From: an uncultured Eubacteriales bacterium
GTDB taxonomy: Bacteria > Bacillota > Clostridia > Oscillospirales > Oscillospiraceae
Assembly: GCA_900543085.1 (NCBI GenBank)
Contig: UQQF01000001.1
Coordinates: 248,001-312,000, forward strand
DNA: 64,000 nucleotides
Direction of reading: 5' to 3'
Positions 15,233 to 23,557 of the stretch are shown here, one piece after another; the first letter of the stretch is position 1; every line of letters starts with the position of its first letter. A program made the position numbers and the translations under genes. The notes below the pieces were generated by a model, which searched no databases, had not been told where the DNA came from, and saw only the letters and a list, made by a program, of their open reading frames with translations.

Positions 15233-16147
15233 ATGAATAGACGCAAACTCATCGCCGCGGCGCTCGCCCTGGCCTTGGCGCTCGCCCTGCCCATCGGCGG
15301 AGCCTTGGCCGCCAACGGCGCGCCCGTGGCCGAGAACCTCAACCTCACGACCTATCGCAACGTCTGCGTCGGCGGACAGCTCGCCGCCGTCGACCCGGAG
15401 GGCGACACCATGACCTTTGAGATCACCACCCAGCCCACCAAGGGCAGCGTCGAAGTCACCGACGACGGCAGGTTTGTCTACACGCCCGACACCAACCGCA
15501 AGGGGCGCGACTACTTCGGCTACCGCGCCGTGGACGAGACCGGCGCCCGCAGCCAGGAGGCCACGGTCATCATAAACATTGAAAAGCAGAAGACCCAGAC
15601 CACCTACTCCGACATGGCCGGCCACCCCGGCGCATACGCCGCCACCGCCCTGGCCGAGAACGACATCTTCACCGGCGAAAAGCTCGGCGGCGTCTGGATG
15701 TTCCAGCCCGAGCGCGAGGTCACCCGCGCAGAGTTTCTCTCCATGTGCATGGAGCTGACGGGCGAGCAGCTGCTCAGCGGAGTGTCGGCCACCGGCTTCG
15801 CCGACGACGCGGACATCTCCGACTGGCTGAAGCCCTACGTCGCCACGGCACTGATGGACGGCATCGTCAGCGGCTACGGCGTGACCGGCGGCGCGGTGTT
15901 CGAGCCTGACGCCTCCATCACCACGCAGGAGGCCGCCGTCATGCTCGACAACGTCCTGGACACCACGGACGTCACGGCCACGGCGCTGACCGGCTCTGTC
16001 GCCGACTGGGCCGCTCAGGCCACCAGCAACCTCGCCGCCTGCGGCGTCATAACCGAGGGCACCGCCTTCTCCGAGGCGCTCACGCGCGCAGACGCCGCGG
16101 AGATGCTTGTCCGCGCGATGGAGGTACTCTCCGCCAGGGAGGACTGA
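15233..16147 (+). CDS. Secreted SLH-domain surface protein with Ig-like domain
   Basis: A 304-residue exported protein. A basic start (MNRRK) and a long Leu/Ala-rich core form a signal peptide ending near ALAANGA. Next comes one bacterial Ig/cadherin-like domain (about residues 30-120, with GSVEVTDDGRFVYTPD). The C-terminal half has two S-layer homology-like segments (starting near YSDMAGHPGAYAATALAEND and ADDADISDWLKPYVATALMD), which anchor proteins to secondary cell wall polymers. AGGAGG lies nine bases before the chosen ATG; the longer frame has no such site. The gene is divergent from the ECF sigma operon. Confidence 0.85.
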   Translation: MNRRKLIAAALALALALALPIGGALAANGAPVAENLNLTTYRNVCVGGQLAAVDPEGDTMTFEITTQPTKGSVEVTDDGRFVYTPDTNRKGRDYFGYRAVDETGARSQEATVIINIEKQKTQTTYSDMAGHPGAYAATALAENDIFTGEKLGGVWMFQPEREVTRAEFLSMCMELTGEQLLSGVSATGFADDADISDWLKPYVATALMDGIVSGYGVTGGAVFEPDASITTQEAAVMLDNVLDTTDVTATALTGSVADWAAQATSNLAACGVITEGTAFSEALTRADAAEMLVRAMEVLSARED

Positions 16148-16159
16148 CGCGCAAAGCCC

Positions 16160-16192
16160 AAAGCCCGGGAGCCAGCCCGGGCTTTGTTTTTT
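16160..16192 (+). terminator. Terminator of the SLH protein gene
   Basis: A 10-bp perfect stem (16160-16169 with 16176-16185), a six-base loop, then a T run (16187-16192). Confidence 0.88.
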
Positions 16193-16286
16193 ACCACTTG
16201 TATGAAAATCGTCCATTGATTTTTGACGCCAAACTTAGTAAGATATTAACCGCGTTTCTGCGCGCTTACAGGAAGGAGCAATTTAC

Positions 16287-16997
16287 TTGAGCATAAACAT
16301 GATACTTTTCGACCTGGACGGAACGCTGCTGCCGATGGACAACGACGAGTTCACGCGCGGATACTTCGGCCTGCTCGCCAAAAAGCTGGCGCCCCGCGGC
16401 TACGAGAAGGACAGCCTGATAGACGCCATCTGGGCAGGCGTGGCGGCGATGGTGAAAAACGACGGCTCCCGCAGCAACGAGGAGGCCTTTTGGGACAGGT
16501 TCACCGCTCTGTGCGGCGAGCAGGTGCTTGAGGACAAGCCGCTTTTCGAGGAGTTCTACGCCGTAGAGTTCTGCGGCGCAAAGGCGTTCTGCGGCTTCAA
16601 CCCAAAGGCCGCCGAGGTCGTGGAGCTGGTCAAGAGCCTTGGTCTGCGCACCGCGCTGGCCACGAACCCGCTCTTTCCCTCCGTCGCCACCGAGCACCGC
16701 ATAGGCTGGGCGGGACTCAAGCCCGGTGACTTCGAGCTTTACACTACATACGAAAACAGCAGCTACTGCAAGCCCAACCCCGACTACTACCGCGACGTGG
16801 CCGCGCGCCTCGGCGTGGACTGCTCCGAATGCCTGATGGTCGGCAACGACGCGGCGGAGGATATGCAGGCCGCTCAAAGCGCGGGCATGAGCGCGTTTTT
16901 GCTCACCGACTGTCTTATACGCCGCGACCTGCCCGTCGACTGCCCGCACGGCGGCTTTGACGAGCTGGCGGCGTATCTGAAAACGCTCAAAAACTGA
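16287..16997 (+). CDS. HAD-superfamily hydrolase (phosphatase-like)
   Basis: A 236-residue HAD-like phosphohydrolase. Motif I is FDLDGT near residues 8-13, motif II is around TALATNP, motif III Lys is in YCKPNPDYY, and motif IV is VGNDAAEDMQAA. A helical cap of about 80 residues lies between motifs I and II. Translation starts at TTG, supported by AAGGAG eight bases upstream; the internal ATG four codons later has no proper spacing. The substrate is not evident. The gene stands alone between two terminators. Confidence 0.87.
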   Translation: MSINMILFDLDGTLLPMDNDEFTRGYFGLLAKKLAPRGYEKDSLIDAIWAGVAAMVKNDGSRSNEEAFWDRFTALCGEQVLEDKPLFEEFYAVEFCGAKAFCGFNPKAAEVVELVKSLGLRTALATNPLFPSVATEHRIGWAGLKPGDFELYTTYENSSYCKPNPDYYRDVAARLGVDCSECLMVGNDAAEDMQAAQSAGMSAFLLTDCLIRRDLPVDCPHGGFDELAAYLKTLKN

Positions 16998-17005
16998 CAA
17001 AAATA

Positions 17006-17036
17006 CGCCGGACGCGCGTTGCGTCCGGCGCTTTTT
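17006..17036. terminator. Bidirectional terminator after the HAD gene
   Basis: A 10-bp perfect stem (17006-17015 with 17021-17030), a five-base loop, and T-rich sequence on the plus strand that overlaps the stop codon of the convergent minus-strand gene. Confidence 0.85.
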
Positions 17037-17442
17037 ATTTCTCAATCGTCAGATTGTCGATGCCGTTTTGCTCAAACTCCGTGAAGTATTCGTCCATGCG
17101 GTTCGTCAGCTCGGTCACGTCGTCCGGGTCTGTGTGCTCCAGCGTCATGTCGCGCCTGGCAAGCTCCTCGGCGAGTATGTCGTAGAACACCGCGTCCTCA
17201 TAGTCGGCGATCGCCTCGTGTATGCCGCCCTCCTCAAAGGCTTTGGACGGGAACACGTGCCCGTACCAGGTCGAGTACAAGTCCTTCATCCCGAGCTTGG
17301 CGCACTGGGCAAACATCTTCTCCTGTATGTCGTCGTAATCTGAGAAGCGATCCTCTCCCCGGGTCGAATTCAGCACCCAATTGCCTATATATACCATGTC
17401 CAGCAGTCGCCGGAACTCCTTGGTGGTAAGCTCTATATTCAT
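17035..17442 (-). CDS. Uncharacterised acidic protein
   Basis: A 135-residue, strongly acidic, apparently cytoplasmic protein with no signal peptide or membrane segment, predicted mostly helical. It contains many Asp/Glu and Tyr/Phe residues, for example DYDDIQEKMF and HEAIADYEDAVFYD. A clear AGGAGG site eight bases before the ATG supports expression. I do not recognise the family. It is flanked by the terminator it shares with the HAD gene and by the divergent spoVAC gene. Confidence 0.7.
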   Translation of the reverse strand: MNIELTTKEFRRLLDMVYIGNWVLNSTRGEDRFSDYDDIQEKMFAQCAKLGMKDLYSTWYGHVFPSKAFEEGGIHEAIADYEDAVFYDILAEELARRDMTLEHTDPDDVTELTNRMDEYFTEFEQNGIDNLTIEK

Positions 17443-17535
17443 TTTGCAAGCCTCCTATCACGCGCCGGGTGCGCTATAGCTCCGCACTTATATTATATCA
17501 CAGCTGTCAAGCAAGACGCCACAAAAATTATAACG

Positions 17536-17566
17536 TGAATATTTGAGAGCAAAAGCGCGAATACTG
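17536..17566 (+). promoter_or_regulatory. Possible sigma-G-type forespore promoter
   Basis: TGAATA (17536-17541), an 18-base spacer and AATACTG (17560-17566) resemble sigma-G -35 and -10 elements (CATACTA type, five of seven in the -10). It lies just upstream of the SpoVAC-like gene, a product known from other spore formers to be made in the forespore. The short distance to the start codon is a weakness. Confidence 0.4.
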
Positions 17567-17580
17567 CTGCTGGTGATTCT

Positions 17581-18018
17581 ATGCGTGAGCTTACAAAAGA
17601 ACAGTATGCCGAAATATGCGCGAAATACGCGCCCAAGTCCAAGACCTGGCCGGACACCTTAAAGGCCTTCGCCTCCGGCGGGCTTATATGCGCGCTGGCT
17701 CAGGTGATAATGTACCTCTGGGAACTGGCCGGAGCCGGCGGGGACGCCGCAACGGCCACGAGCATGACCCTTGTATTCATCGGCGCGCTGCTTACGGGGC
17801 TGGGCATATATGACGACATCGCCAAGTTCGCCGGCGCGGGCGCGCTTGTGCCCATAACGGGCTTTGCAAACGCTGTCGCCTCCCCGGCGCTGGAGTTCAA
17901 GACGGAGGGCTTTGTCACCGGCCTGGCCTCCAAGCTCTTTATAATCGCGGGGCCGGTGATAGTCTACGGCACGCTGGCCAGCATAGCCTACGGGCTTATA
18001 CTGTGCCTTTTCATCTGA
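17581..18018 (+). CDS. spoVAC: SpoVAC-like sporulation membrane protein
   Basis: A 145-residue membrane protein of the SpoVAC/SpoVAEB family, which helps form the channel that moves dipicolinic acid into and out of spores. The N-terminus ends in a helix followed by AFASGGLICALAQ, typical of the family, and four hydrophobic segments follow. A weak ribosome site (GGTGAT) precedes the ATG. Unlike the Bacillus spoVA operon, no spoVAD or spoVAE gene is adjacent: the next gene is convergent and overlaps by eight bases. It may be an orphan or paralogue. Confidence 0.8.
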   Translation: MRELTKEQYAEICAKYAPKSKTWPDTLKAFASGGLICALAQVIMYLWELAGAGGDAATATSMTLVFIGALLTGLGIYDDIAKFAGAGALVPITGFANAVASPALEFKTEGFVTGLASKLFIIAGPVIVYGTLASIAYGLILCLFI

Positions 18019-18592
18019 CCGGCGCCGCGGCCTCCTTTGCAACGCCGTCTTTTGTACGCAGCTTGACCGTGTTTGCCATAAACGCGAAAATCCCTGAAGA
18101 AATAAGTACCTGCGCAATCAGTACGACTGCTGCGGCAAAAAGGCCGTAGAGCCAGTCATACTCCTGCTTACCTCTTGCGTTTTCCGCTATGAAAAGCATG
18201 ACGGGATTTGCGGCGGCTATTGCAGCTGCGGCAGTGATCATGCCCAGCGCCGCCCCAAGCACATTGCTTTTGCAGCGAAATCCGAGCGCAAAACGGGAAA
18301 CCCGGCCTTCACCGTCGTGCCTGGCGGCATTGTACGCCGTAATAAAGGAAGCCAGTACAGCGAAGAAAAGAAATACAGCGAGACCGAATGCACCAAAGCC
18401 GCGATAGAACTTCATGCCCTCGTTCCAGACAAAACCAACTATGCTGTATTCCCACAGCATACACCCGAGAAGATTCAGTGCAAGAGCATATACTCCGCAG
18501 CGAATACGTTTGCCGCGCTGCTTAAGCGCTGCCGAAAGGATAATCAGAGCCACAATGACAAGCCCAAACAACATCAGCATCGGGAAGATCAT
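18011..18592 (-). CDS. Uncharacterised membrane protein, about five spans
   Basis: A 193-residue hydrophobic protein with about five membrane segments (near residues 2-22, 35-55, 65-90, 110-130, 150-175 of the chosen form) and a basic, Ala-rich C-terminus. The start ATG overlaps the stop of the preceding gene (ATGA), with GGGGGCAGGT upstream; a longer frame from 18772 would run antisense-like through that gene. Family not recognised. It appears to form a set with the two genes upstream on the same strand. Confidence 0.65.
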   Translation of the reverse strand: MIFPMLMLFGLVIVALIILSAALKQRGKRIRCGVYALALNLLGCMLWEYSIVGFVWNEGMKFYRGFGAFGLAVFLFFAVLASFITAYNAARHDGEGRVSRFALGFRCKSNVLGAALGMITAAAAIAAANPVMLFIAENARGKQEYDWLYGLFAAAVVLIAQVLISSGIFAFMANTVKLRTKDGVAKEAAAPVR

Positions 18593-18894
18593 GACCTGCC
18601 CCCCTCTAAAACTCCGCGCCCGGCGCGGAGCTTTACGGCGTTGTACGTCACGCTGACGGAACACGCGACGGCTATGGCCAGGTAGAAAAGATAGGACGTA
18701 ATTCCAAGGTTGTACACGATGCTCAAGCCCTCGTGCGGGACGTTCGAGAGCAGCATGGGCAGCGTGGCACATGCGAGGATGATATCGGCGCAGAGAGCCG
18801 ACACGCCGAATATCATCCGGTTCACCCGCTTCTCAGCGGAGAAGGAGAATACGGCGAGGAATATCATCACCCCTGACAGACAGACGCAGAACAT
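18589..18894 (-). CDS. Uncharacterised small membrane protein
   Basis: A 101-residue protein with three hydrophobic segments: an N-terminal one (FCVCLSGVMIFLAVF), a middle one and one around YLFYLAIAVACSVSV. It has an AGGAGG site seven bases before the ATG. Its last codons overlap the next membrane gene (ATGA), so the two are translationally coupled and may form a complex. Both end segments share a YNA motif (TYNAVKL here, AYNAARH in the neighbour), hinting that they are distant relatives. Confidence 0.68.
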   Translation of the reverse strand: MFCVCLSGVMIFLAVFSFSAEKRVNRMIFGVSALCADIILACATLPMLLSNVPHEGLSIVYNLGITSYLFYLAIAVACSVSVTYNAVKLRAGRGVLEGGRS

Positions 18895-19028
18895 TACACA
18901 TACCTCCTAATATAATGTCCCCAGGCACGATACCTGAGGACATTATACCTCTTTCCCGCATCCAATGGCAACAAAAGCCACCATGACACACATGTAAACT
19001 TTTCCTGAACGCGCCATCGCGCCCACAC

Positions 19029-19811
19029 CTATCCGAGACCGCGGACAAATACAACAAGCGCCATGATGGGCAATACTGTCCAGGAGATGTACCGCGTCAT
19101 TATCTCCCACTCCGACGGCTCCGCCCGGTCGGCATTTCTTATGCTGAAGGACAGATTCCAGCGGAACAGCTCGTCCGTGAACAGTATAGAGACGGCCGTG
19201 GCGATGCACACGAACATACCGAGGAGCCACATGCCCCAGCTGCCCTTGTGCGTCAGCTCCGGGCCGTACATGAGCTCGATCACCGTGTAAACGTCAGGTT
19301 CCAGCAAGTCGACGGGATTGCCGTCCCCGTCGTAAACAGTGCCGTCAGAATAGGTTACGAAAATGGAGGCTCCGGGCATGCTCCCGTCCTCGTTGAGCAG
19401 CACAAATCTGTCTCCAAATCTATCGACGGCGCCGCGGAATATGAGCTCACCGCTCTCGAACAGCTCCACGCCGGTCACGTCCGGCTCCGAGCGCATGTCC
19501 TCGGGAACTGCGTCCGGGGCTTCGCGGACGGTGTACGAGCCGTAGTAACTGCCGCCGCAGCTAAACTCAACCGTCTTGTCCTCCGACACGGTGAAGCTCG
19601 CCTGCTCACCGCCGATGCGGCCTGAGTAGACCGTGACGCCGTCAGCCTGCTCCGGCACAAAGATCTTGTCGTTGTACTCAAAGCCCACGCGGGAGATGGT
19701 TACGAGATACAACACCGAGAACACGGCGGCCATGACGGCCAGTATGAGCAGCACGGCCTTCTGGTATCTGCCGAGCCCGACTATGCGCTTTTTTATCCCC
19801 TCCAAAGCCAT
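19029..19811 (-). CDS. Uncharacterised membrane-anchored protein
   Basis: A 260-residue protein with an N-terminal membrane helix (about 19-40), a soluble outside domain of about 130 residues rich in Gly, Val and Asp (about 45-180), and two further membrane helices (about 195-215 and 240-258). The soluble domain reads as beta-rich, with repeated 'VY/FxSG' turns. It lies upstream of the two small membrane proteins on the same strand, separated by 134 bases that contain a hairpin (about 18914-18943). Family not recognised. Confidence 0.68.
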   Translation of the reverse strand: MALEGIKKRIVGLGRYQKAVLLILAVMAAVFSVLYLVTISRVGFEYNDKIFVPEQADGVTVYSGRIGGEQASFTVSEDKTVEFSCGGSYYGSYTVREAPDAVPEDMRSEPDVTGVELFESGELIFRGAVDRFGDRFVLLNEDGSMPGASIFVTYSDGTVYDGDGNPVDLLEPDVYTVIELMYGPELTHKGSWGMWLLGMFVCIATAVSILFTDELFRWNLSFSIRNADRAEPSEWEIMTRYISWTVLPIMALVVFVRGLG

Positions 19812-19887
19812 TCCTCCCCCGTCCTGAATTCCGGCCGGTAGTTCAAATATATCATATGGGAGCGTGGAAATCTACCCCAAAATGACA

Positions 19888-19914
19888 ATGTCCCCGGCTT
19901 TGACCCGGGGACAT
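19888..19914 (-). terminator. Probable terminator of the dehydratase operon
   Basis: A 10-bp stem (19888-19897 with 19905-19914) downstream of the 72-residue protein gene on the minus strand, followed there by a short T-rich tract. The arms, like those of the hairpin near 18914-18943, begin with AATGTCC. Confidence 0.5.
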
Positions 19915-19956
19915 CGCCCTCCCAATCCCATATCCGTAGTGTCAGTCTATACCGCC

Positions 19957-20175
19957 TTACGTCTTGTACTCGTACTTGGGGTATTTGTCAACGTCGTATT
20001 TGAGTCCCATGACGTCCCTGCGCGGCATGTTGTCGTAGTGCTTTTTCAAAAACGGCTCCACGACGTAGTAGAGCAGCTTGCCGTCCAGGTCAAAGTAGAA
20101 CACGGCGAACAGCCCGGCGTACAGCGCGCCCAGGCCGCCCAGTGCGGCTAGCAGCAGCTTTTTACCCTTCTTCAT
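19957..20175 (-). CDS. Small membrane protein in the dehydratase operon
   Basis: A 72-residue protein with one N-terminal hydrophobic stretch (LLLAALGGLGALYAGLFAVF) followed by a Tyr/Lys/Asp-rich tail (KYDVDKYPKYEYK). AAGGAGGG lies a few bases before the ATG. It is the last gene of the operon encoding the two dehydratase subunits, 12 bases after them. No family is recognised; a membrane tether for the dehydratase is a guess from position only. Confidence 0.68.
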   Translation of the reverse strand: MKKGKKLLLAALGGLGALYAGLFAVFYFDLDGKLLYYVVEPFLKKHYDNMPRRDVMGLKYDVDKYPKYEYKT

Positions 20176-20187
20176 AGCAAACCCTCC

Positions 20188-21786
20188 TTACCAGCTCATG
20201 GAGTCGTCAAACTCCAGCAGCGAGGGGTCAAGCGGCTCCTCGTGCATGACGGTGGTCATATAGTCGTTTATTATGCGGCGTATCTCCATGCGGCTGACCG
20301 TGCGGCTGTCGGGCAGGGCGTGCGGCATCCAGATGGCATGGATATTGCGCTTGCGGAACTCGTCTTCAAACATGCCGGTTATGCCCTGCATACCCTTGCA
20401 CTGTATCTGGTCATACATCATGACCATGTCGCAGTGGAAGCGCTCCATGTTCTCCCATATCTCAAAGATGTGCTTGTGTCCGCCGACAGCCATGCGGCGC
20501 ATGGGCGCCCACTCGTTGTACAGCGCGAAGTCCTCCATCAGGTGCTCGTAGCTGTCGGTGCGCATGTCTATGTCGAACATGAGGCTGTCCATGTTTATGA
20601 CCACGTTCAGACCCCAGCAGTTGTACGCCCAGGTGCACCAGTTGGAGTAGTAGAGCGGCGCGCAGCTCCAGGCCAGGACGCGGTGGCGTGTCTCGGGGAA
20701 GGTGTTTATCTTCTTCTCCACGCAGCGGTTGAGTATCTTCCTGACCTTCTTGTCGGTCTTCGCCCAGATGTCGCGCCAGCCGTCCTGGGAGTAGTAGATG
20801 CGGTAGAGCGCCTGGGCGACGCCGTTGATGGGGTAGTACGGCGTGTTCGCCGCGACGTCCCACTTCTCGCGCTCGAAGCGCGTCAGCTCGTTGTAGCGCT
20901 CGATGTATTTGACGAAGCAGTTGTAGTCGAACGGCTCGCCCGTCTGCTCCTCGATGAACTTCCAGCACTCCTCAATTTCGCGGCGGCAGTGCTCCTGCAC
21001 CAGCGGGTCGTCGAACTGCATGGGCTGCGGCATGGCGAAAAGCGGCTTGTCGTAGCACCAGTCCTGGAGTATGCTCGTACCCACGGAGCCGTCGCAGGCC
21101 TCGTTGCTGGTGATGAGGAAGGGGAAGTAGTCCGGCATGTCGTCCAGGATGGAGAGTCCCGCCTCGGCCTGGCACATCGGGCAGGGGTCGCCCGGCAGGC
21201 CTATGCTCTGCGCCGCGTCTATGTAGTTGAGCACGGTGTGGCAGTTGACGTGGCAGGTGACGAAGTACGGCACCATCTGCAGCGGCACGTCGTCCATGCG
21301 GTCGCGCCAGGGGTAGAAGATCGCGCCTGCGACGGTCTCGTCGTGAGCCATGGTCTTGTGCCAGAGCTCACCCCGTTTTCCCTTGTGCAGGTTGGCGTCC
21401 GCGGCGAACATGCGCATGAACTGACGTATCGTCTCGTTGGTCATCGCGCGGTAATGCCACGCGCTCGCCCTCAGCGCGGGGCCGCGCATACCCTCAAAGC
21501 CGCGGTCGAACCAGTGCATGACAGTGAGGTAGGTCTGGCCTATCCAGCGGTAGCGCCACACGCCCTTGGCAAAGAGCACCGGCCCGCCGTAGCGCATGAT
21601 GTCGTAGACCATCATGCCGTAGTTGTAGAGCCAGATGCGGTTGAAGTAGTAGAACGTGTCCTTTATACCGCGCCACTCGCGGTGCTTGTAGAGGCCGGTC
21701 TTGTCTATGTACAGGTCTCCGAGCCGCCTCTCGCCGTGGGGCTTGCCTTTTATGAAGTCACGGAGCTTCTTTTTGAAGTTAGCCAT
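20188..21786 (-). CDS. 2-hydroxyacyl-CoA dehydratase / benzoyl-CoA reductase-type subunit (large)
   Basis: A 532-residue subunit of the HgdB/BcrB superfamily, iron-sulfur enzymes that remove water from 2-hydroxyacyl-CoA or reduce aromatic acyl-CoA by radical chemistry. Cys residues likely to hold the 4Fe-4S cluster are in GDPCPMCQAE, SNEACDGS and near WSCAPLYYSNWC. An N-terminal extension of about 140 residues, rich in Trp, Tyr and Arg, is unusual for the family. The start ATG overlaps the upstream stop by one base (TGATG), with AGGAGGG before it; the longer frame is an artefact. The ATP-dependent activator (HgdC type) is not in the window. Confidence 0.78.
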   Translation of the reverse strand: MANFKKKLRDFIKGKPHGERRLGDLYIDKTGLYKHREWRGIKDTFYYFNRIWLYNYGMMVYDIMRYGGPVLFAKGVWRYRWIGQTYLTVMHWFDRGFEGMRGPALRASAWHYRAMTNETIRQFMRMFAADANLHKGKRGELWHKTMAHDETVAGAIFYPWRDRMDDVPLQMVPYFVTCHVNCHTVLNYIDAAQSIGLPGDPCPMCQAEAGLSILDDMPDYFPFLITSNEACDGSVGTSILQDWCYDKPLFAMPQPMQFDDPLVQEHCRREIEECWKFIEEQTGEPFDYNCFVKYIERYNELTRFEREKWDVAANTPYYPINGVAQALYRIYYSQDGWRDIWAKTDKKVRKILNRCVEKKINTFPETRHRVLAWSCAPLYYSNWCTWAYNCWGLNVVINMDSLMFDIDMRTDSYEHLMEDFALYNEWAPMRRMAVGGHKHIFEIWENMERFHCDMVMMYDQIQCKGMQGITGMFEDEFRKRNIHAIWMPHALPDSRTVSRMEIRRIINDYMTTVMHEEPLDPSLLEFDDSMSW

Positions 21787-22973
21787 CACTTGCCCTCCTG
21801 TATCTTCTTGATCTCGATACTCTCGATAAAGGCCTGGAAGCGGGTGCGGAGCTGGCCGGAGGCGCTGTTCACGTACTCCTTCTCTATCGAGCACACCGGG
21901 ATGCCAAAGTCGCGGTTGAGGACGATGGTGTCGATCGTGCGCTCGTAGCTCCAATACTCGCAGAACTTGTTGCTCTCGACGATGATGCCGTCGGCATGGT
22001 ACTCCTTGACCAGGTCAGCCAGGTACTGCTTGCGCGAGCGCATGACGTGCTGCTCCATAAAGCGCGGACACATGCTCGTCTCCAGGTAGTGCCGGGCGAT
22101 GGCGGCCAGCGGTCTCTCCCCTTCCCGCACCACTATCTCCTCGCGCCCGGGAAGGGAGCCGTAGCAATAGCGGTCGGCGACGACCATCGCGCCGCAGCTC
22201 TCTATGAGCTGGGTAAAGCCCGGGTCGTCGTTCTCGCTGCCCGCGAGCACGACCTTACAGCGGAACCAGGGCTTCTCCTCCGCCTCCCTCGTGCGCAGCT
22301 CCTCGGCCGTCTCGCGCAGGTACGGCAGGATCAAGTCCTTGGGGCACACCAGGCTGACAAGCTGTATCACGTGGAATTCGTATCCGGTAATGTTGGGGTT
22401 TTCCTCCTTGCGGTGCGCGCCTATCTCGCTTATCAGCGCGCAGACTTCGTTGTGCCGGGCTATGGCCTTCATCAGCGCCTCGTCCGAGGTGTCTATGCCA
22501 AACTTGTCGGCCAGCGGCTCCAGCACGTGCGCACGCAGCTGCTTTTCGTAGTGCTCGACGCTGTTGGCGGTCTTCTTGAACGGCACGTCCGTGAACTCGC
22601 AGAAGAAATCCGGGTTCTGTATGACGTCCATCATCTGCAAATGCTCCTGGAATCGGCAGGTGACGGTGCAGGTCTCCGTGGCCATCTGCGCGTCCAGGAA
22701 GTTGTATCCGCCCTCCAGCGCGCGCTCTAAGAGGCTGCGGCCATAGTGGCAGGTGCGCCCTGACATGTAGTATGTGGCGATGTCCGGCGAGGAACAGCGC
22801 GGCGCGCGCAGCCTCACGCCGAAGCAGCCCTCCAAGTCCAGCAGTACCTCCGGCATGAAATAACAGGTGTAGCCCAGCGCCCTCCTGCCGGACGCCTTGG
22901 CCTCCTTTACCAGAGTGTTGTTGGCCTCTTGCAGCAGGTCCTCAAAGTAAATCAAGTGCTTCAGATCTCGCAA
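21786..22973 (-). CDS. 2-hydroxyacyl-CoA dehydratase / benzoyl-CoA reductase-type subunit (small)
   Basis: A 395-residue subunit of the same superfamily, likely forming the heterodimer with the following gene product. Characteristic Cys positions are in APRCSSPDIATYY, GRTCHYGR, ATETCTVTCRF, and the late CEYWSYER region that contacts the cluster or substrate. The gene starts at TTG, with AGGGGGG six bases upstream; no better start lies in frame. It is the first gene of the operon, with a good promoter about 65 bases upstream. Substrate is unknown: 2-hydroxyglutaryl-, lactoyl-, phenyllactyl- or aromatic acyl-CoA are all possible. Confidence 0.8.
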   Translation of the reverse strand: MRDLKHLIYFEDLLQEANNTLVKEAKASGRRALGYTCYFMPEVLLDLEGCFGVRLRAPRCSSPDIATYYMSGRTCHYGRSLLERALEGGYNFLDAQMATETCTVTCRFQEHLQMMDVIQNPDFFCEFTDVPFKKTANSVEHYEKQLRAHVLEPLADKFGIDTSDEALMKAIARHNEVCALISEIGAHRKEENPNITGYEFHVIQLVSLVCPKDLILPYLRETAEELRTREAEEKPWFRCKVVLAGSENDDPGFTQLIESCGAMVVADRYCYGSLPGREEIVVREGERPLAAIARHYLETSMCPRFMEQHVMRSRKQYLADLVKEYHADGIIVESNKFCEYWSYERTIDTIVLNRDFGIPVCSIEKEYVNSASGQLRTRFQAFIESIEIKKIQEGK

Positions 22974-23035
22974 TTTTAACCCCCCTGTCTACATAATTGC
23001 CTAAACCCGTCCTGTCCGGGAACGTCTCTATAGTC

Positions 23036-23064
23036 AGAATACCAAACACTTGGTTAAAAGTCAA
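23036..23064 (-). promoter_or_regulatory. Promoter of the dehydratase operon
   Basis: On the minus strand TTGACT (23059-23064), a 17-base spacer and TATTCT (23036-23041), in a strongly AT-rich stretch. The 23065-23210 remainder of this spacer contains an imperfect inverted repeat around 23066-23090 and no gene. Confidence 0.65.
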
Positions 23065-23211
23065 ACTAATTGTTGAACAAGTTGCAATATTTGTACTATT
23101 TATCGGCACGTTTGGGCATTTAGTGTCGGTTTTACAGGCAATAGGAAGGCAAAATATTGAACAAACCAGCTCTGGTCAAATCTGTGCCAGCACTTTGGAT
23201 GCGGGAAAATA

Positions 23212-23242
23212 AAAAAGGACAGCTCATAGAGCTGTCCTTTTT
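23212..23242. terminator. Terminator downstream of rpsU
   Basis: A 13-bp perfect stem (23212-23224 with 23230-23242), a five-base loop, and A/T runs at both ends, just after the rpsU stop codon on the minus strand. Confidence 0.9.
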
Positions 23243-23254
23243 ACTTGTAGCGTT

Positions 23255-23437
23255 TCAGTTGTAGCGCCTCTTGTTTTTGCGAGCGGCCTCGCTTTTCTTG
23301 CGGCGCTTGACGCTGGGACTCTGGTAGTACTCCTTCTTGCGAAGATCGGCCAGCACGCCGGCCTTGGCACAGCTGCGCTTGAAGCGCTTGAGCGCGTTGT
23401 CCAGAGACTCGTTTTCCTTGACGTAGATTTCAGACAT
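23255..23437 (-). CDS. rpsU: Ribosomal protein bS21
   Basis: A 60-residue small-subunit ribosomal protein. It matches S21 in length and in the blocks [20 protein letters not shown] and [15 protein letters not shown], with the usual basic C-terminus. A start six codons earlier is possible, but GGAGGGA is then inside the gene; the chosen ATG is the family-typical one. Confidence 0.95.
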   Translation of the reverse strand: MSEIYVKENESLDNALKRFKRSCAKAGVLADLRKKEYYQSPSVKRRKKSEAARKNKRRYN

Positions 23438-23557
23438 TGTATTCCCTCCCTCCAAAACGTCCGAAGACGCTCTTAAGGGGCTTCTATCCCATTGCGGGGC
23501 ATTAACCCTTTAACATATGCATTATAAGTGTTTAACCGGCTGTTGTCAAGCTCAATC

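Noticed and set aside
18914-18943. Hairpins at 18914-18943 and 19888-19914 as a paired repeat family
   Set aside because: Only the AATGTCC arms are shared; loops and inner stems differ, so two ordinary hairpins are the simpler view.
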